A DNA stretch of 64,000 bases from Microglena sp. YARC (GCA_022414725.1 CM039465.1:1546593-1610592); one strand, 5' to 3'. Counted from the first letter of the stretch, positions 27,701 through 32,989 are shown. Notes: generated from the sequence alone by a model not told the origin. Translations and numbers: made by a program.

Positions 27701-30050
27701 CTGTCGATGAGTTCACTGTGCGCATACCAGACTGCGGTGACCTAATGAGCGTTCGTATCTGGCATGATGGGCGTGGTCTATTCCCATCCTGGTAAGCGTC
27801 ACTTCAACTACTCTTCTCATAATCTATATCTATCTATGTTTCCCTCCCTATATATATATATATGTATATATATATTCTCCCCTCTACCTACCTATCAATC
27901 TATATCTATCTATCTATCTATGTATCCCTCCTTATCTATCCATGCCTATCTACCTGCCTGTCTATATATATACCTATCAATCTATCTGTGTACCCACCAA
28001 TACTGTTTCATATTTAGGGAAGTCAAATATCGTACTGGTCCCCAAGATTATCGACGATATATTTTGCAATATATTGTGCAATATATCATATGATATTGTC
28101 TATATATATATACGATATACATATGTACTTGACAACTATATACCTGTACTTAACAACCCTTTCCATATTGTATTTTGCATCTCAGGTCGGAGTGCTGTCC
28201 CAACTCCCTATGACGTAATCTCTTTATACATATCCAGGTGCTTGGGAAAGCTTAGCATGTTTGCTGTGCCCTACGGCTTGATATGGGAGGCAGTCTTCAA
28301 CGTCTGGGTCTAGCAAGGAGAGGACAAGGCACCCTCCAGTCCATTCACTTGCCCAACCACAAACAACCAAGGTCAACTCTAGATTTCCCATCAAAATATG
28401 AATGATCTAATCTCTTTATACATATCCAGGTACTTGGGAAAGCTAAGTATGTTGGCTGTGCCCTACGGCTCGAGATGGGAGGCGGTCTTCAACGTCTGGA
28501 TCAAGCGAGGAGAGGACAATGCACCCTCCAGGCCATTTACCTTGGTGGAGGGGGTTCCTCCCTCGCAGATACCCGGTGCACATGCACCCATCGATCCTCG
28601 CATAGCGCAGGTGCAGGCCGAGAAGGCAGCCAAAGCTGCTGCACCACCAGTGCTTAAACCGGGAGATGATGGAGTCAGTGAAAAGGTGCTGAATCCCGTG
28701 GAATTCAAATACAATCCAGCCATGCAAGACGGGAACCTGACACACAGGCTCAGCCGAGACCCTACCCAGAAACCTGAGCCGAAGTGTGATTGGCAGCGTC
28801 ATACGCAGCCGTATGCTCCTGACCCCCGCTACAACGTCACGTACTTCCACAACAGGTTGGTTGCATAAATAATAAATACATTTAGTACTTCCACAACAGG
28901 TTGGTTGCATAAACAGGTTGCATAAGGTTGCATAAACATAAACATATTGCATAATGTTGCAAAAGGTTGCATGTACATAAACAGGTTGCATAAACAGGTT
29001 GGTTGCATAAATAATAAATACATTTAGTACGAGCTGCCACAGGATGTGAGATTGAAGGAACCCTCCCGTTTGCATATACCATACATACTATTGCATGGCT
29101 ACTATGCTGGGTTAATTTAGTTTCGCAGACCGCAACTGCGCCTGAGCTTGGACTACTACACGACAGCACGGAGGGAAGGTCTCTACCTCTTCCAAGGCGA
29201 ACAGATCCCTACAAGTGTTTCTCCGAAACCATGTCACCGCAACTGCGCCTGAGCTTGCACAACCAGTTGGTTCGTTACTTATTTTCCATGTTAATTACCC
29301 AAGAGACAATCACTAAAATACATACATACATGTAGATTGTAGAAATGCAAAATAGCAAGTACGACATACTTGTAACACGCCTGGGCCCAAGTGTGATAGG
29401 TAGCGCCACTCTCTGCCATAGACACCCAGCAATATACTGATCCTTTTAACTTTCCCTGCTCATTTGAATTTGACTTGTTACATGGTTTTTCAGCCAACTT
29501 TAGGCTGCTCGTCTTCTTAAAATTCCAAGTCCCCCCCATGCGATACCAATGGAAACCAGGGGGGGATACTGAGCGGATGTGACAGTTTAAAACTTGTGCA
29601 GGTTCTGAAGTGAAAAAAAGGTTCTGTGGTGAAATTGAAGTTGAAAAACAGTTCTGTGGTAAAAATAATGTTACGGTATGTGGTGAATTTGAATTTGAAT
29701 TTGAAAAAAGGTTCTGTGGTGAAGTCGAAGTCGTGTGCATGGCCGCCATTAAGGCTGCTCGCCGCTTTTGGCAGGAACATCAACATTAGCCTGTCTAGTA
29801 TTATTATATTGTCATAGAAAGGCCATATTTGACCCAAGCCAAGCCCACTGCACACCACCGGGGGGGGGGGGGGGGGGGGGGGGGTCTTCCAACCAACCTC
29901 ATAATCATCCCATTCCAATCATCCTCAGAATTATATTTTCCCCCGTTCACCCGCAGTGCAACTGGAGAGAGCACATATGACGTTCCTCCAGACTTCACCA
30001 AGTGGGAGGCTGAGCACAGCGAGTGGGTACAATCCACCTTGAAGAGATAA
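1269..30050 (+). CDS. Multi-PLAT (LOXHD1-like) protein, 23 exons, 5' end outside window
   Basis: Seen: exons chain as 1269-1445, 5175-5250, 6719-6837, 7478-7602, 7941-8073, 9342-9396, 10726-10856, 11929-11995, 12467-12552, 16094-16160, 16561-16623, 18364-18543, 20689-20817, 21360-21440, 22612-22691, 23977-24104, 24776-25109, 26109-26211, 26774-26884, 27634-27791, 28430-28855, 29129-29214 and 29929-30050. Intron phases agree at every junction to 28855. About 1,010 residues are encoded, with PLAT hallmarks recurring in order: [18 protein letters not shown]...WHD, W-HL..I.V and a closing FP..W strand. This gives one partial, five full and one divergent C-terminal module. Known: PLAT/LH2 domains are beta-sandwiches that bind lipids or membrane proteins, and LOXHD1 is a chain of them at animal hair-cell stereocilia. 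Inferred: a membrane- or flagellum-associated scaffold here; the role is untested. No lipoxygenase catalytic domain is visible. The upstream start and promoter lie outside the window. Confidence 0.88.
1446..2440 (+). repeat. 163-bp donor-side echo array after exon a
   Basis: The last about 85 nt of exon a, its donor (gacatgag|gtac) and about 75 nt of intron recur in tandem. Units begin with cacctggcgg at 1531, 1694, 1857, 2020, 2183 and 2345, i.e. a 163-bp period with one 162. Each copy recreates the exon end and donor nearly perfectly. The last copy changes atgag to atcag, the form carried into the short array beyond. Confidence 0.95.
2575..3400 (+). repeat. CCA / acacactctcctaccacac satellite
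   Basis: Irregular units of 40-60 bp combine (CCA)n with cacacactctcctaccacac. The complement is G/T-rich and gives long valine/glycine/cysteine reading frames that are artefacts of composition. Confidence 0.9.
3425..4545 (+). repeat. About 20-bp array built from the exon a end and its donor
   Basis: About 45 copies of gacatcaggtaaaaaacat or close variants. The unit equals the last 8 nt of the exon a echo (gacatcag) plus the start of the intron (gtaaaa). By hand count about two thirds keep CAGGT; others read CAGGC. A longer echo of the exon a end (ccgagtcaatgtgtccacct) closes the array at 4505-4540. Confidence 0.85.
4690..5174 (+). repeat. Acceptor-side echoes before exon b, with gtagagtagcagac array
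   Basis: The stretch tactgtctgt..ccagg that precedes exon b (real acceptor 5174) recurs, decayed, at about 4698, 4758, 4980 and 5066. Between them, 4795-4925 holds a short agtagagtagagtagcagac repeat. Confidence 0.7.
5175..5250 (+). CDS. PLAT gene exon b: GAGTDA core of module 2
   Basis: It follows ctgtctccag and ends in ctggag|gtgagc. The first base completes Arg from exon a. It encodes [17 protein letters not shown], the signature second strand of a PLAT domain. Length 76 nt, leaving phase 0. Confidence 0.9.
5390..5550. repeat. Dispersed AT-rich element D, copy 1
   Basis: It shares ggcagtctga, tatcata and the long match ctcgcctttgg.caacatca followed by tatgatat with 16205-16345, in a different intron. 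It is rich in short self-complementary TCATATGATAT motifs, as in MITE-like elements. No coding frame. Confidence 0.6.
5985..6718 (+). repeat. C/A-rich array with acceptor echoes before exon c
   Basis: A unit of about 36 bp (cactcaactccaccaccc, then cttcgtccctcac) repeats across 6230-6700. Two copies of the exon c start, cgcagactcatggcaagaac at 6062 and a variant at 6183, lie before the true acceptor at 6718. Confidence 0.85.
6719..6837 (+). CDS. PLAT gene exon c: NNFERG to WHDN of module 2
   Basis: The acceptor is actacgcag. It encodes [15 protein letters not shown] and [14 protein letters not shown], then GSAW with the Trp codon split at the donor (gcatg|gtgtgc). Two degenerate copies of its first 15-25 nt lie upstream at about 6065 and 6187. 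Copies of its 3' end lie downstream near 6978 and 7108. Confidence 0.9.
6838..7180 (+). repeat. Donor-side echoes of exon c
   Basis: The exon c end plus the following intron (gataacgcca..ctctgcatggt, then gctgttgatttccctttt) recurs at about 6978-7045 and 7108-7145. A separate copy of gaaaaagtgattgtgtggca lies at 7152. C runs and (CA)n separate them. Confidence 0.85.
7186..7250. repeat. Dispersed element B, short copy
   Basis: gggagctgcctagatgctgc and gccccaaaaagaa match the better copies at 48540-48610 and 26640-26690. Non-coding. Confidence 0.55.
7300..7470. repeat. caattcattttcaccc repeat
   Basis: A 17-bp unit, ttcattttcacccaa, repeats four to five times with degenerating flanks just upstream of exon d. 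It doubles as the pyrimidine-rich tract before the acceptor. Confidence 0.8.
7478..7602 (+). CDS. PLAT gene exon d: end of module 2
   Basis: The acceptor is cttttgcag. The exon begins by completing Trp (W|HLQSIDVF) and includes [11 protein letters not shown], the terminal PLAT strand, then a short linker. It ends ctagaag|gtgtgt in phase 1. Confidence 0.9.
7740..7938. repeat. CA-rich microsatellite
   Basis: acacacacaaaacacacac-type repeats occupy the intron upstream of exon e. Confidence 0.9.
7941..8073 (+). CDS. PLAT gene exon e: start of module 3
   Basis: The acceptor is cacattcag. An Ala/Gly linker precedes [18 protein letters not shown] and [15 protein letters not shown]. The donor is gtgtt|gtgagt. 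Its last 45 nt plus the donor recur twice downstream (8131-8185 and 8250-8300) with substitutions. Confidence 0.9.
8074..8300 (+). repeat. Donor-side echoes of exon e
   Basis: Two copies of the exon e end (gtttgg.aagactggagacac, then aaagtgtt|gtgagtattg) at 8131-8185 and 8250-8300, separated by aacacagaaacacag repeats. Both keep gtgagta. Confidence 0.88.
8330..8520 (-). repeat. Dispersed element B, full copy
   Basis: In reverse orientation this matches 48420-48610: cttctaggcagctcccctga, then ctgactggct, cagctgtccag, ctggaatgtttt and agctgc. About 190 bp, no coding frame. Confidence 0.65.
8521..9330. other. Intron interior with G runs and a 19-bp repeat
   Basis: Nothing gene-like. It holds (TTG)n near 8580, a G run at 8818-8846 with one C, diverged catgcaatactaattgata repeats at 8880-9180 and a 31-G run at 9228-9258. 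Confidence 0.8.
9342..9396 (+). CDS. PLAT gene exon f: short NFERN exon of module 3
   Basis: The acceptor is tgactgtag and the donor gtagag|gtaggt. It encodes [18 protein letters not shown], equivalent to the NNFERG segment of other modules. The 55 nt fit the phase on both sides. Confidence 0.85.
9500..10725 (+). repeat. Acceptor-side echoes before exon g, 64-bp array and CCACTA tract
   Basis: Copies of intron end plus exon g start (aatagggtcctg..attg) begin at 9509, 10106 and 10588, each with about 40 nt of preceding intron (aacgttcatgtgttcgcat). In between, a 64-bp unit repeats at 9821, 9885, 9949 and 10013. At 10200-10560 there is an ACC/ACT trinucleotide tract. Confidence 0.87.
10726..10856 (+). 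CDS. PLAT gene exon g: central part of module 3
   Basis: The acceptor is ctgcaaatag and the donor ctacaa|gtgcgt. It encodes [18 protein letters not shown], then [11 protein letters not shown] and AKFLYK. Three decayed copies of the acceptor plus the exon start occur upstream at 9509, 10106 and 10588. They run into stop codons or lose the frame, so this copy is taken as real. Confidence 0.88.
10857..11340 (+). repeat. About 32-bp donor-side echo array after exon g
   Basis: About 15 units of the type acaagtgcgtgaatagtata, then aataaata. The unit carries the last 4-5 nt of exon g (tacaa) and the donor gtgcgtgaat, so each copy is a potential donor. The last six units are almost identical (acaagtgcgtggatag). 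Confidence 0.88.
11575..11655 (+). repeat. Dispersed element G, copy 1
   Basis: gcgtgaggttgagggggcaa, then gcccgttcgcttgtgctg and caaccaccaatg, match 30062-30135 beyond the gene end. Confidence 0.65.
11654..11865. repeat. 96-bp minisatellite before exon h
   Basis: Units start with ctgaccccaacgtgttct at 11654, 11750 and 11846. They include tctagacgccaacctccaac. The first two copies are nearly identical. Confidence 0.9.
11929..11995 (+). CDS. PLAT gene exon h: end of module 3
   Basis: The acceptor is caactgcag and the donor aatctg|gtaaag. After completing Lys from exon g it reads [17 protein letters not shown], the closing strand and linker. Confidence 0.82.
11996..12466 (+). other. Intron between exons h and i
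   Basis: Mostly AT-rich unique sequence with a T run at 12155. At 12304-12420 there is a diverged copy of the sequence around the exon i acceptor (cttttggagtcactcaatca, then ctagtgatattggttgtaag), which returns again at 13640-13715. Confidence 0.65.
12467..12552 (+). CDS. PLAT gene exon i: start of module 4
   Basis: The acceptor is catttgcag. It encodes [19 protein letters not shown] then DVFITLA. The donor is ctcgc|gtaagt, a near-consensus site. The exon end plus donor is the first unit of a 110-bp tandem array. Confidence 0.9.
12553..13540 (+). repeat. 110-bp donor-side echo array after exon i, 10 units
   Basis: The end of exon i (ggaactgatggtgacgtgtt, then catcaccctcgc) plus donor gtaagttgtgtcac and intron is repeated. 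The marker gtgacgtgtt or its variant falls at 12531, 12641, 12751, 12861, 12971, 13081, 13191, 13301, 13411 and 13521, an invariant 110 bp. Two subfamilies exist: early units read catcaccctcgc, units from 13081 read catcgctcgcgc. Confidence 0.96.
13541..13972 (+). repeat. ACC-rich tract with exon i flank echo
   Basis: 13640-13715 repeats the exon i acceptor flank (atcttttgaaatagtcactt, then gtgtactctagtgatatcgg). 13715-13925 is a caccaaccaccaccaaccac repeat. Confidence 0.8.
13973..16093 (+). repeat. 124-bp acceptor-side echo array before exon j
   Basis: About 15 units carry tttcacaacgtgcag, then ggacgaaactggcaccgtga: a full acceptor plus the start of exon j. They continue through gcacatttatgcc and (CATCAG)n. 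Period is 124 bp through most of 14350-15900; a shortened unit lies at about 14950-15010. The real acceptor at 16093 ends the array. Confidence 0.95.
16094..16160 (+). CDS. PLAT gene exon j: NNFERN segment of module 4
   Basis: The acceptor is caacatgcag and the donor aatcag|gtgaga. After completing Ala it encodes [18 protein letters not shown] and ERNQ. About 15 acceptor-plus-exon-start copies lie upstream, but only this one carries the complete NFER segment. Confidence 0.87.
16161..16560. repeat. Element D copy 2 and a 56-bp duplication
   Basis: 16205-16345 matches 5390-5550. At 16355-16460 the segment cgcacttaattagcctcaaa through cctacccctgtac occurs twice in tandem. (GCAT)n at 16511-16530. 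Confidence 0.7.
16561..16623 (+). CDS. PLAT gene exon k: DIG segment of module 4
   Basis: The acceptor is gtatttgcag and the donor cgtctg|gtaagt. It reads [19 protein letters not shown] plus RL, exactly 21 codons and phase 0 at both ends. It matches the F.I.G.DIG..T.. strand of PLAT modules. Confidence 0.85.
16624..18363 (+). repeat. CA-rich intron with acceptor-side echoes of exon l and a 77-bp array
   Basis: The start of exon l (gttgagaagggcctaagagc, then agcgtggcactttaaggaga) recurs at about 16786, 16887, 17124, 17262 and 17414, each usually after cacacacag. From 17500 to 18360 a 77-bp unit (acacatacgtacaacacaca, then aatacactcacacgtgcaac) repeats about eleven times with near identity. 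Confidence 0.93.
18364..18543 (+). CDS. PLAT gene exon l: end of module 4 and linker
   Basis: The acceptor is acacacacag and the donor aagcag|gtcagt. Sixty codons: [19 protein letters not shown], then [11 protein letters not shown] closing the module, then an Ala/Glu-rich linker ([13 protein letters not shown]). Five diverged copies of its first 55 nt lie upstream at 16780-17465. Copies of its 3' end lie downstream to 19800. Confidence 0.88.
18544..19800 (+). repeat. Donor-side echoes of exon l and 46-bp array
   Basis: The exon l end (ctctgaggc.gc.aaggctgc, then agaaagcag|gtcagtt) recurs near 18870, 19020, 19325 and 19770 within 300-450 bp units that also contain caatacagcctgtgcaggcc. At 19580-19760 a 46-bp unit repeats four times. 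Confidence 0.88.
19850..20070. repeat. 45-bp minisatellite
   Basis: Four units of ctggcaccacacacttgtat, then cacccttgttcatgtgtttg. The period is a multiple of three, which keeps frames open by chance. Confidence 0.9.
20080..20688 (+). repeat. CCCTCCCCACCACC tract with acceptor echoes of exon m
   Basis: Copies of cacagctgtcatggcgcgtg (acceptor plus exon m start) occur at 20092 and 20441 before the real one at 20689. Each copy is followed by about 300 bp of ccctccccaccacccaccac units. Confidence 0.9.
20689..20817 (+). CDS. PLAT gene exon m: start of module 5
   Basis: The acceptor is caccaccacag and the donor ctccaag|gtgcgt. It encodes [19 protein letters not shown] then [19 protein letters not shown]. 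Acceptor-plus-start copies lie at 20092 and 20441. Confidence 0.85.
20818..21359 (+). repeat. GGTT-rich donor side, AT-rich acceptor side
   Basis: 20818-21060 is ggttggttggttgttggttg-type sequence with caactccaag or caactccaa (the exon m end) recurring about four times. 21100-21150 repeats the exon n acceptor and start. 21155-21335 repeats actttgattaaattaa with acaaaacattgaaaatattt. Confidence 0.85.
21360..21440 (+). CDS. PLAT gene exon n: NNFEKG segment of module 5
   Basis: The acceptor is ttggctgcag and the donor cagaag|gtacgg. It encodes [19 protein letters not shown] and CGTPVQK, 27 codons in phase 0. A similar acceptor and exon start at 21107-21150 lacks a continuing frame. Confidence 0.85.
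21441..22611. repeat. CA array with agtgtcaagc / agttccaagc punctuation
   Basis: 21570-22560 is almost entirely (CA)n interrupted every 20-35 bp by cagtgtcaagc or cagttccaagc. At 21465-21545 lies an AT-rich palindromic stretch related in style to element D. Confidence 0.92.
22612..22691 (+). CDS. PLAT gene exon o: W-HLD segment of module 5
   Basis: The acceptor is tttgtatag and the donor attgacag|gtacac. It reads [19 protein letters not shown] then EVTDIDR, with Arg split at the donor. Up to five copies of its 3' half plus donor follow in the next 700 bp. Confidence 0.82.
22692..23440 (+). repeat. GT-rich donor-side echoes of exon o
   Basis: The exon o end (ggatcgaggtgacggatatt, then gacag|gta.gcag) recurs at about 22780, 23020, 23150, 23250 and 23332. 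The two longest copies also include gatgacattgggagc. The filler is gtgtgtgtattt-like. Confidence 0.9.
23441..23976 (+). repeat. CCCAAC-rich acceptor-side echoes of exon p
   Basis: Units of about 140 bp carry ctctcttgtgtgcagg, then acccacacctacaaatggcc at 23548, 23688 and 23827. The real exon is at 23977. The filler is (cccaacccag)n. Confidence 0.92.
23977..24104 (+). CDS. PLAT gene exon p: end of module 5
   Basis: The acceptor is ttgtgtgcag and the donor caggag|gtgtgt. It encodes [19 protein letters not shown] and [13 protein letters not shown]. Three upstream copies (23548, 23688, 23827) repeat the acceptor and NHTYKWP but dissolve into a CCCAAC repeat. One downstream copy repeats the last 80 nt plus donor. 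Confidence 0.88.
24105..24775 (+). other. Intron p-q with one donor-side echo
   Basis: 24205-24305 duplicates the last about 80 nt of exon p and its donor (gaagaaggagtggagtgtcc to caggaggtgtgtgcat). 24370-24410 holds a short dispersed motif (ggggtagccaaccaggctaa, then agggact) also found at 36115, 39230 and 42350. The rest is AT-rich and unique. Confidence 0.75.
24776..25109 (+). CDS. PLAT gene exon q: module 6 in one long exon
   Basis: The acceptor is ttattccag and the donor ccattcag|gtgtgt. At 334 nt this is the second-longest exon. It encodes [31 protein letters not shown] and [14 protein letters not shown], so most of one PLAT module is uninterrupted here. Its last about 150 nt plus donor are repeated twice downstream with open reading. 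The second copy (to 25304) could substitute for it; the third has a 2-bp deletion. Confidence 0.87.
25110..25900 (+). repeat. About 195-bp donor-side echo array after exon q
   Basis: The last about 150 nt of exon q, donor ccattcag|gtgtgtatg and about 45 nt of intron recur, ending at 25304 and 25493. A fourth, broken copy is spread over 25590-25660 and 25735-25900. Copy 2 is in frame; copy 3 lost 2 bp in ctctctcgac. Confidence 0.93.
25920..26108 (+). repeat. 35-bp acceptor-side echo array before exon r, 6 units
   Basis: caggaactgtgtaacaattt, then aattcaatttccctg. The units fall at 25931, 25966, 26001, 26036, 26071 and 26106, exactly 35 bp apart. Five copies have a usable cag; the 26071 copy reads gagggact and has lost it. 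Confidence 0.95.
26109..26211 (+). CDS. PLAT gene exon r: closing strand of module 6
   Basis: The acceptor is tccctgcag and the donor cagaag|gtaatt. It completes Arg, then reads [20 protein letters not shown] and a polar linker ending SDLEPQK. Five acceptor-plus-exon-start copies precede it at exact 35-bp spacing. Confidence 0.86.
26212..26773. repeat. Intron r-s with dispersed elements F and B
   Basis: 26239-26345 is an inverted copy of element F (ttcaccccaagaggtgggtc, then gaatggcgttgacactcctg), present in + orientation inside each 3.1-kb unit. 26615-26690 is element B. 26500-26560 duplicates gaaagggggtacttgttcga. Confidence 0.7.
26774..26884 (+). CDS. PLAT gene exon s: linker and start of module 7
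   Basis: The acceptor is aatttcag and the donor atggag|gtatgt. A Pro-rich linker is followed by [20 protein letters not shown]. It is 37 codons long, phase 0. Confidence 0.87.
26885..27633. repeat. 28-bp minisatellite (gatgctacctctgatctgcc)
   Basis: 27020-27610 consists of about 19 units of gatgctacctctgatctgcc, then tctgatct, with few substitutions. A (GTAT)n tract follows the donor. Confidence 0.95.
27634..27791 (+). CDS. PLAT gene exon t: core of module 7
   Basis: The acceptor is cttccag and the donor atcctg|gtaagc. It encodes [26 protein letters not shown] and [15 protein letters not shown], with the Trp split at the donor as in modules 1 and 2. Confidence 0.88.
27792..28429 (+). other. 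Intron t-u with TATC repeats and a dead exon u copy
   Basis: 27825-28000 is (TATC)n. 28035-28110 is AT-rich and palindromic. 28238-28312 copies the acceptor and the first 75 nt of exon u (gtgcttgggaaagcttagca) but ends in an in-frame TAG. Confidence 0.8.
28430..28855 (+). CDS. PLAT gene exon u: end of module 7 and C-terminal extension
   Basis: The acceptor is catatccag and the donor cacaacag|gttggt. It completes Trp, then [20 protein letters not shown] closes the last PLAT module. A roughly 110-residue extension without PLAT features follows, rich in Pro and Ala ([19 protein letters not shown]). A truncated copy of its first 75 nt, ending in a stop, lies at 28238-28312. At 426 nt this is the longest exon. 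Confidence 0.87.
28856..29128 (+). repeat. Donor-side echoes of exon u
   Basis: tacttccacaacag|gttggttgcata recurs at 28888. Shorter aacaggttgcata pieces continue to 29010, where ggttggttgcataaataata returns. Confidence 0.85.
29129..29214 (+). CDS. PLAT gene exon v: C-terminal exon, donor uncertain
   Basis: The acceptor is gtttcgcag; the phase fits the previous exon. It reads [20 protein letters not shown] then LFQGEQ. The frame meets a stop at about 29250, so a donor must lie earlier. acaa|gtgttt (end 29214) and gaag|gtctct (end 29178) both give the phase 1 needed for the next exon. The first 22 nt recur at 29236. Confidence 0.55.
29215..29928. other. Intron v-w
   Basis: No coding signal. 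29236 repeats the exon v start. 29595-29730 repeats aggttctgtggtgaa with gaatttgaatttgaa. 29486-29520 and 29748-29775 carry the dispersed ggctgctcg motif (element C). A 25-G run ends at 29884. Confidence 0.65.
29929..30050 (+). CDS. PLAT gene last exon
   Basis: The acceptor catcctcag at 29928 gives the right phase; cacccgcag at 29956 is an alternative that would not. It reads [20 protein letters not shown] and [16 protein letters not shown], then TAA at 30048. TGESTYDVP resembles the C-terminal half of a WW domain, a weak inference. AATAAA overlaps the stop. No other polyadenylation signal is evident. Confidence 0.62.
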
Positions 30051-30533
30051 ATAAATAAATAGTACGCCTTATTACGAGGCGTGAGGTTGAGGGGGGCAGC
30101 CCGTTTGCTTGTACTGGGGCCAACCAGCAATGTGTCCTCTTGCCATGTATATTACTCCAGAAAACTGGGGCCACGTTGTATATTCGGTTCTTTTGACAGC
30201 CTACATTTGATTATTTGCGTGTACGTACATATGTTACAGTCCGGGGGGGGGGGGGGGGGGGGGGGGGGGGTAGTTAGGCTACAGGGACTCAACCAACCTC
30301 AAAGAATCATTGTGACTTGCCCAACCTTGGGACCTGTCCAACCTCAAATGATTTTGGACAAGTAGGAGTACTTATTGAAACCGTATGTCGCACCTCCACA
30401 AGTTTCTGAAACCCCAGAAGGAGAAGAAGATGTGTTACTTATTTTTCAGCCATCTTAGGGCTGCCAAGGGCTCTGGCATATATATATTATATATATAGTC
30501 TCTGACCAAGTCTATATAGTCTTCCACTTATAA

Positions 30534-30605
<72 letters not shown>

Positions 30606-31440
30606 TACCACGATTCTAAGGCCCCCGCCGTTTACAATTTGTTGGGGTTCAGTTCACCAGTGCTTGTTTTGCATACAGCCTTTCCCTATATTGAGGTGGG
30701 GCAAGCCTGTTTGGCTACGCCTTTATTGGCTACACTGTAAACACATACACACACGGAATCCAGGGAGCGCAATTTGCGGCTTCGAACCCAGGACTAGGAT
30801 GTGGATGTCATTTAGTTTGGTTATATTCCATGGTCTATCAGCCTTCAGGCTGCTCACTGTCTGCGGACAGAGAAAACATGGGTAGCATGTATGTAACAGT
30901 CCAGGGGGTAAACGAGTATTGCCGCTTGTACACCAAACTCTTGAATACAGAATGCAATCGCAAAGGCATGCGCAGGCTGGCGCAGGTTAAAGATATCTCC
31001 AGGTGGCTGCCATTTGTGTTCCCTGCTCTACCCCTTTTTAATTTGTATGAAAGGAATTTCACGTCTAGGACCTCTGGAGGTGGGTCTCCAGAAACAAACC
31101 AGCGGCACCGAGGACGGTTATACCACTACGGGTATTGAGGAACAAGAAGAATTGTTACAAGGTCCAATGTGCCGGTAGTCCTAGCTCAGGCACAGTAGCG
31201 GTCTGCTAAACCAAAACCCAACATAGTAACCATTCCCCAGTGCAAGCTAACGGGAAGGTTCCTTCAATCTCACGCCCCGTTGCAAGGGGTATGAATTCCC
31301 AATTTCCATTTTCCCACGTGCAGCAGGGGGCACTCAATGCGGATTCTTGACCTTGGACTTGGTTACATGGCTCTATCCTGCGACCAAGTCCAAGTTCAAA
31401 GTTTAAATGTATGTGTGTTTGTATGTATGTATGTGTGTGT
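30051..31440. other. Intergenic DNA after the PLAT gene
   Basis: Contains element G copy 2 (30062-30135), a 28-G run (30243-30270) and a 38-C run (30536-30573) followed directly by (GT)n. Element C copies lie at 30440-30470 and 30830-30870. A partial inverted element F lies at 31065-31125. No convincing gene. Confidence 0.7.
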
Positions 31441-31446
31441 GTGTTG

Positions 31447-31585
31447 GACGCAGCGGGACGCATGTTATTCAAGTGAGAAGCAACCAACCTACTAAAGCTG
31501 CGTCTGCCACGCAACGGACCCTTCGACGTTGTGTCTGCGACGGAGGACGCAGCGTCCTGACCAAACCTGGTTGGCAAGTATGATA
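31447..31585. repeat. Dispersed element H, copy 1
   Basis: gacgcagcgggacgcatg, ttattcaagtgag, ctactaaagctgcgtctg, cgcaacggacccttc and gacgcagcg.cctg recur in the same order at 32150-32360. Both copies are bounded by acgcagcg motifs. Non-coding, perhaps a short interspersed or MITE-like element. Confidence 0.6.
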
Positions 31586-31869
31586 TTGAGGATGGGCACG
31601 CATCATCTCAGTAGAGAATTGCTTATACCGTATTAAAAATATGACAATCTATAATTTATAGAACACGAGTTACATAGTTCAAGCCAGCAATTGAGGAGTA
31701 TAAGTGATTCGTTCAACAGTTTAGGAACAGGAACCATTCAACAACGCGTGCATACAACAATTATAAGCATCAAGGTATATTGAACGTGGGTGTTTGACGT
31801 AAATCTCACCCCAGAGCTGATGTTTTACAACACAGATCTGGAACCATCTGTCATGGTTGCAGATCTGGA

Positions 31870-32150
31870 GACAAAATAAACAATTAAACAGATGGTTACA
31901 GACCTGGGGATGAAATCAACAGATGGTTACAGATCTGGGGATGAAATCAACAGATGGTTACATATCTGGGGATGAAATCAACAAATGGTTACAGACCTGG
32001 GGGCTGGGTAAAAAAGCAATATATGGTTACAGACCTGGGGATCAAATCAACAGATGGTTACATACCTGGGGGAAAAAGCAACAGATGGTTACATATCTGG
32101 GGAGTAAATCAACAGATGGTTACAGATCTGGGGATAAAATAAACAGATTG
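31870..32150. repeat. 31-bp minisatellite
   Basis: About nine units of cagatggttacagatctggg, then gatgaaatcaa. It lies directly against element H copy 2. Confidence 0.92.
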
Positions 32151-32365
32151 TTAGAGACGCAGTGAGACGCAGTGAGACGCATGCTATTCAAGTGAGACCA
32201 CTGAGACGAAACCGACCTACTGAAGCTGCATCTGCGACGCAACCAACACACTAAAGCTGAGTCTGCGAACAACTGACCCTCGCCACGTGGTGTCCTGGGG
32301 CGCAACGGACCCTTCAGCGTTGCGTATGCAAGGTTGGACGCAGCGTTCTGGACAACCCTGATTAC
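32150..32365. repeat. Dispersed element H, copy 2
   Basis: A longer, diverged counterpart of 31447-31585, with an internal duplication of gacgcagtgagacgca and gcgacgcaac. Confidence 0.6.
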
Positions 32366-32389
32366 CCTGATTACGATATGTTACTACCG

Positions 32390-32915
32390 AAGACGGCGAG
32401 CAGCCTTCAAGGCTGGAGGCATGTAACCATGTTCAAGTCCTGTTCATTCGGACAGCTATACAGTTGTATGTATGTATGTTACAGTCCATAGGTAGGCCAA
32501 ATAGTTGGCTGAAGCTATTTAACCAAGTGCAAGTTCAAATACAGATGTTTGCCAAAATTCTGGCTGAAGCTATATAACCAAGTTGAAGTTAAAAAACAGT
32601 TGTTTGTTGTGATTGCTGAATCGCTAACATGCAAGTCAACAACCCATTAACATGTATGGCAGTGCAGTAACGAAACATAACTGAAGTGTAACATGGTTTC
32701 CAGCAACTCTGCCACTCTGGGCTGCTCAACATTTACGGATTGTTCAAAGAACTTGAACTTGTGAAAATAATGACCGGTAATTGAAAAATGTGATATGTTC
32801 GAGTTTACATTATCTCGGTGATAATGTTTTTACTGCCTAAGACGGCGAGCAGCCGAATTGCTGGCTGAAGCCTGAAGCTATGTAAACAAGTTCAAGTTTA
32901 AGAACTTGTCTACAT
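32390..32915. repeat. Dispersed element C copies
   Basis: gacggcgagcagcc followed by a ggctgaagctatgtaaacaa-like tail occurs at 32393-32440 and 32842-32910. An inverted copy lies at 32690-32735. Related pieces lie at 29486, 30440, 30830, 47218 and 53190. Confidence 0.6.
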
Positions 32916-32989
32916 GGCTTCAGCCAATATAATTTAAAACATTATGACGTAAATATACTTATCCAATCTTGGCCGAGCCAGTGAAGAGG

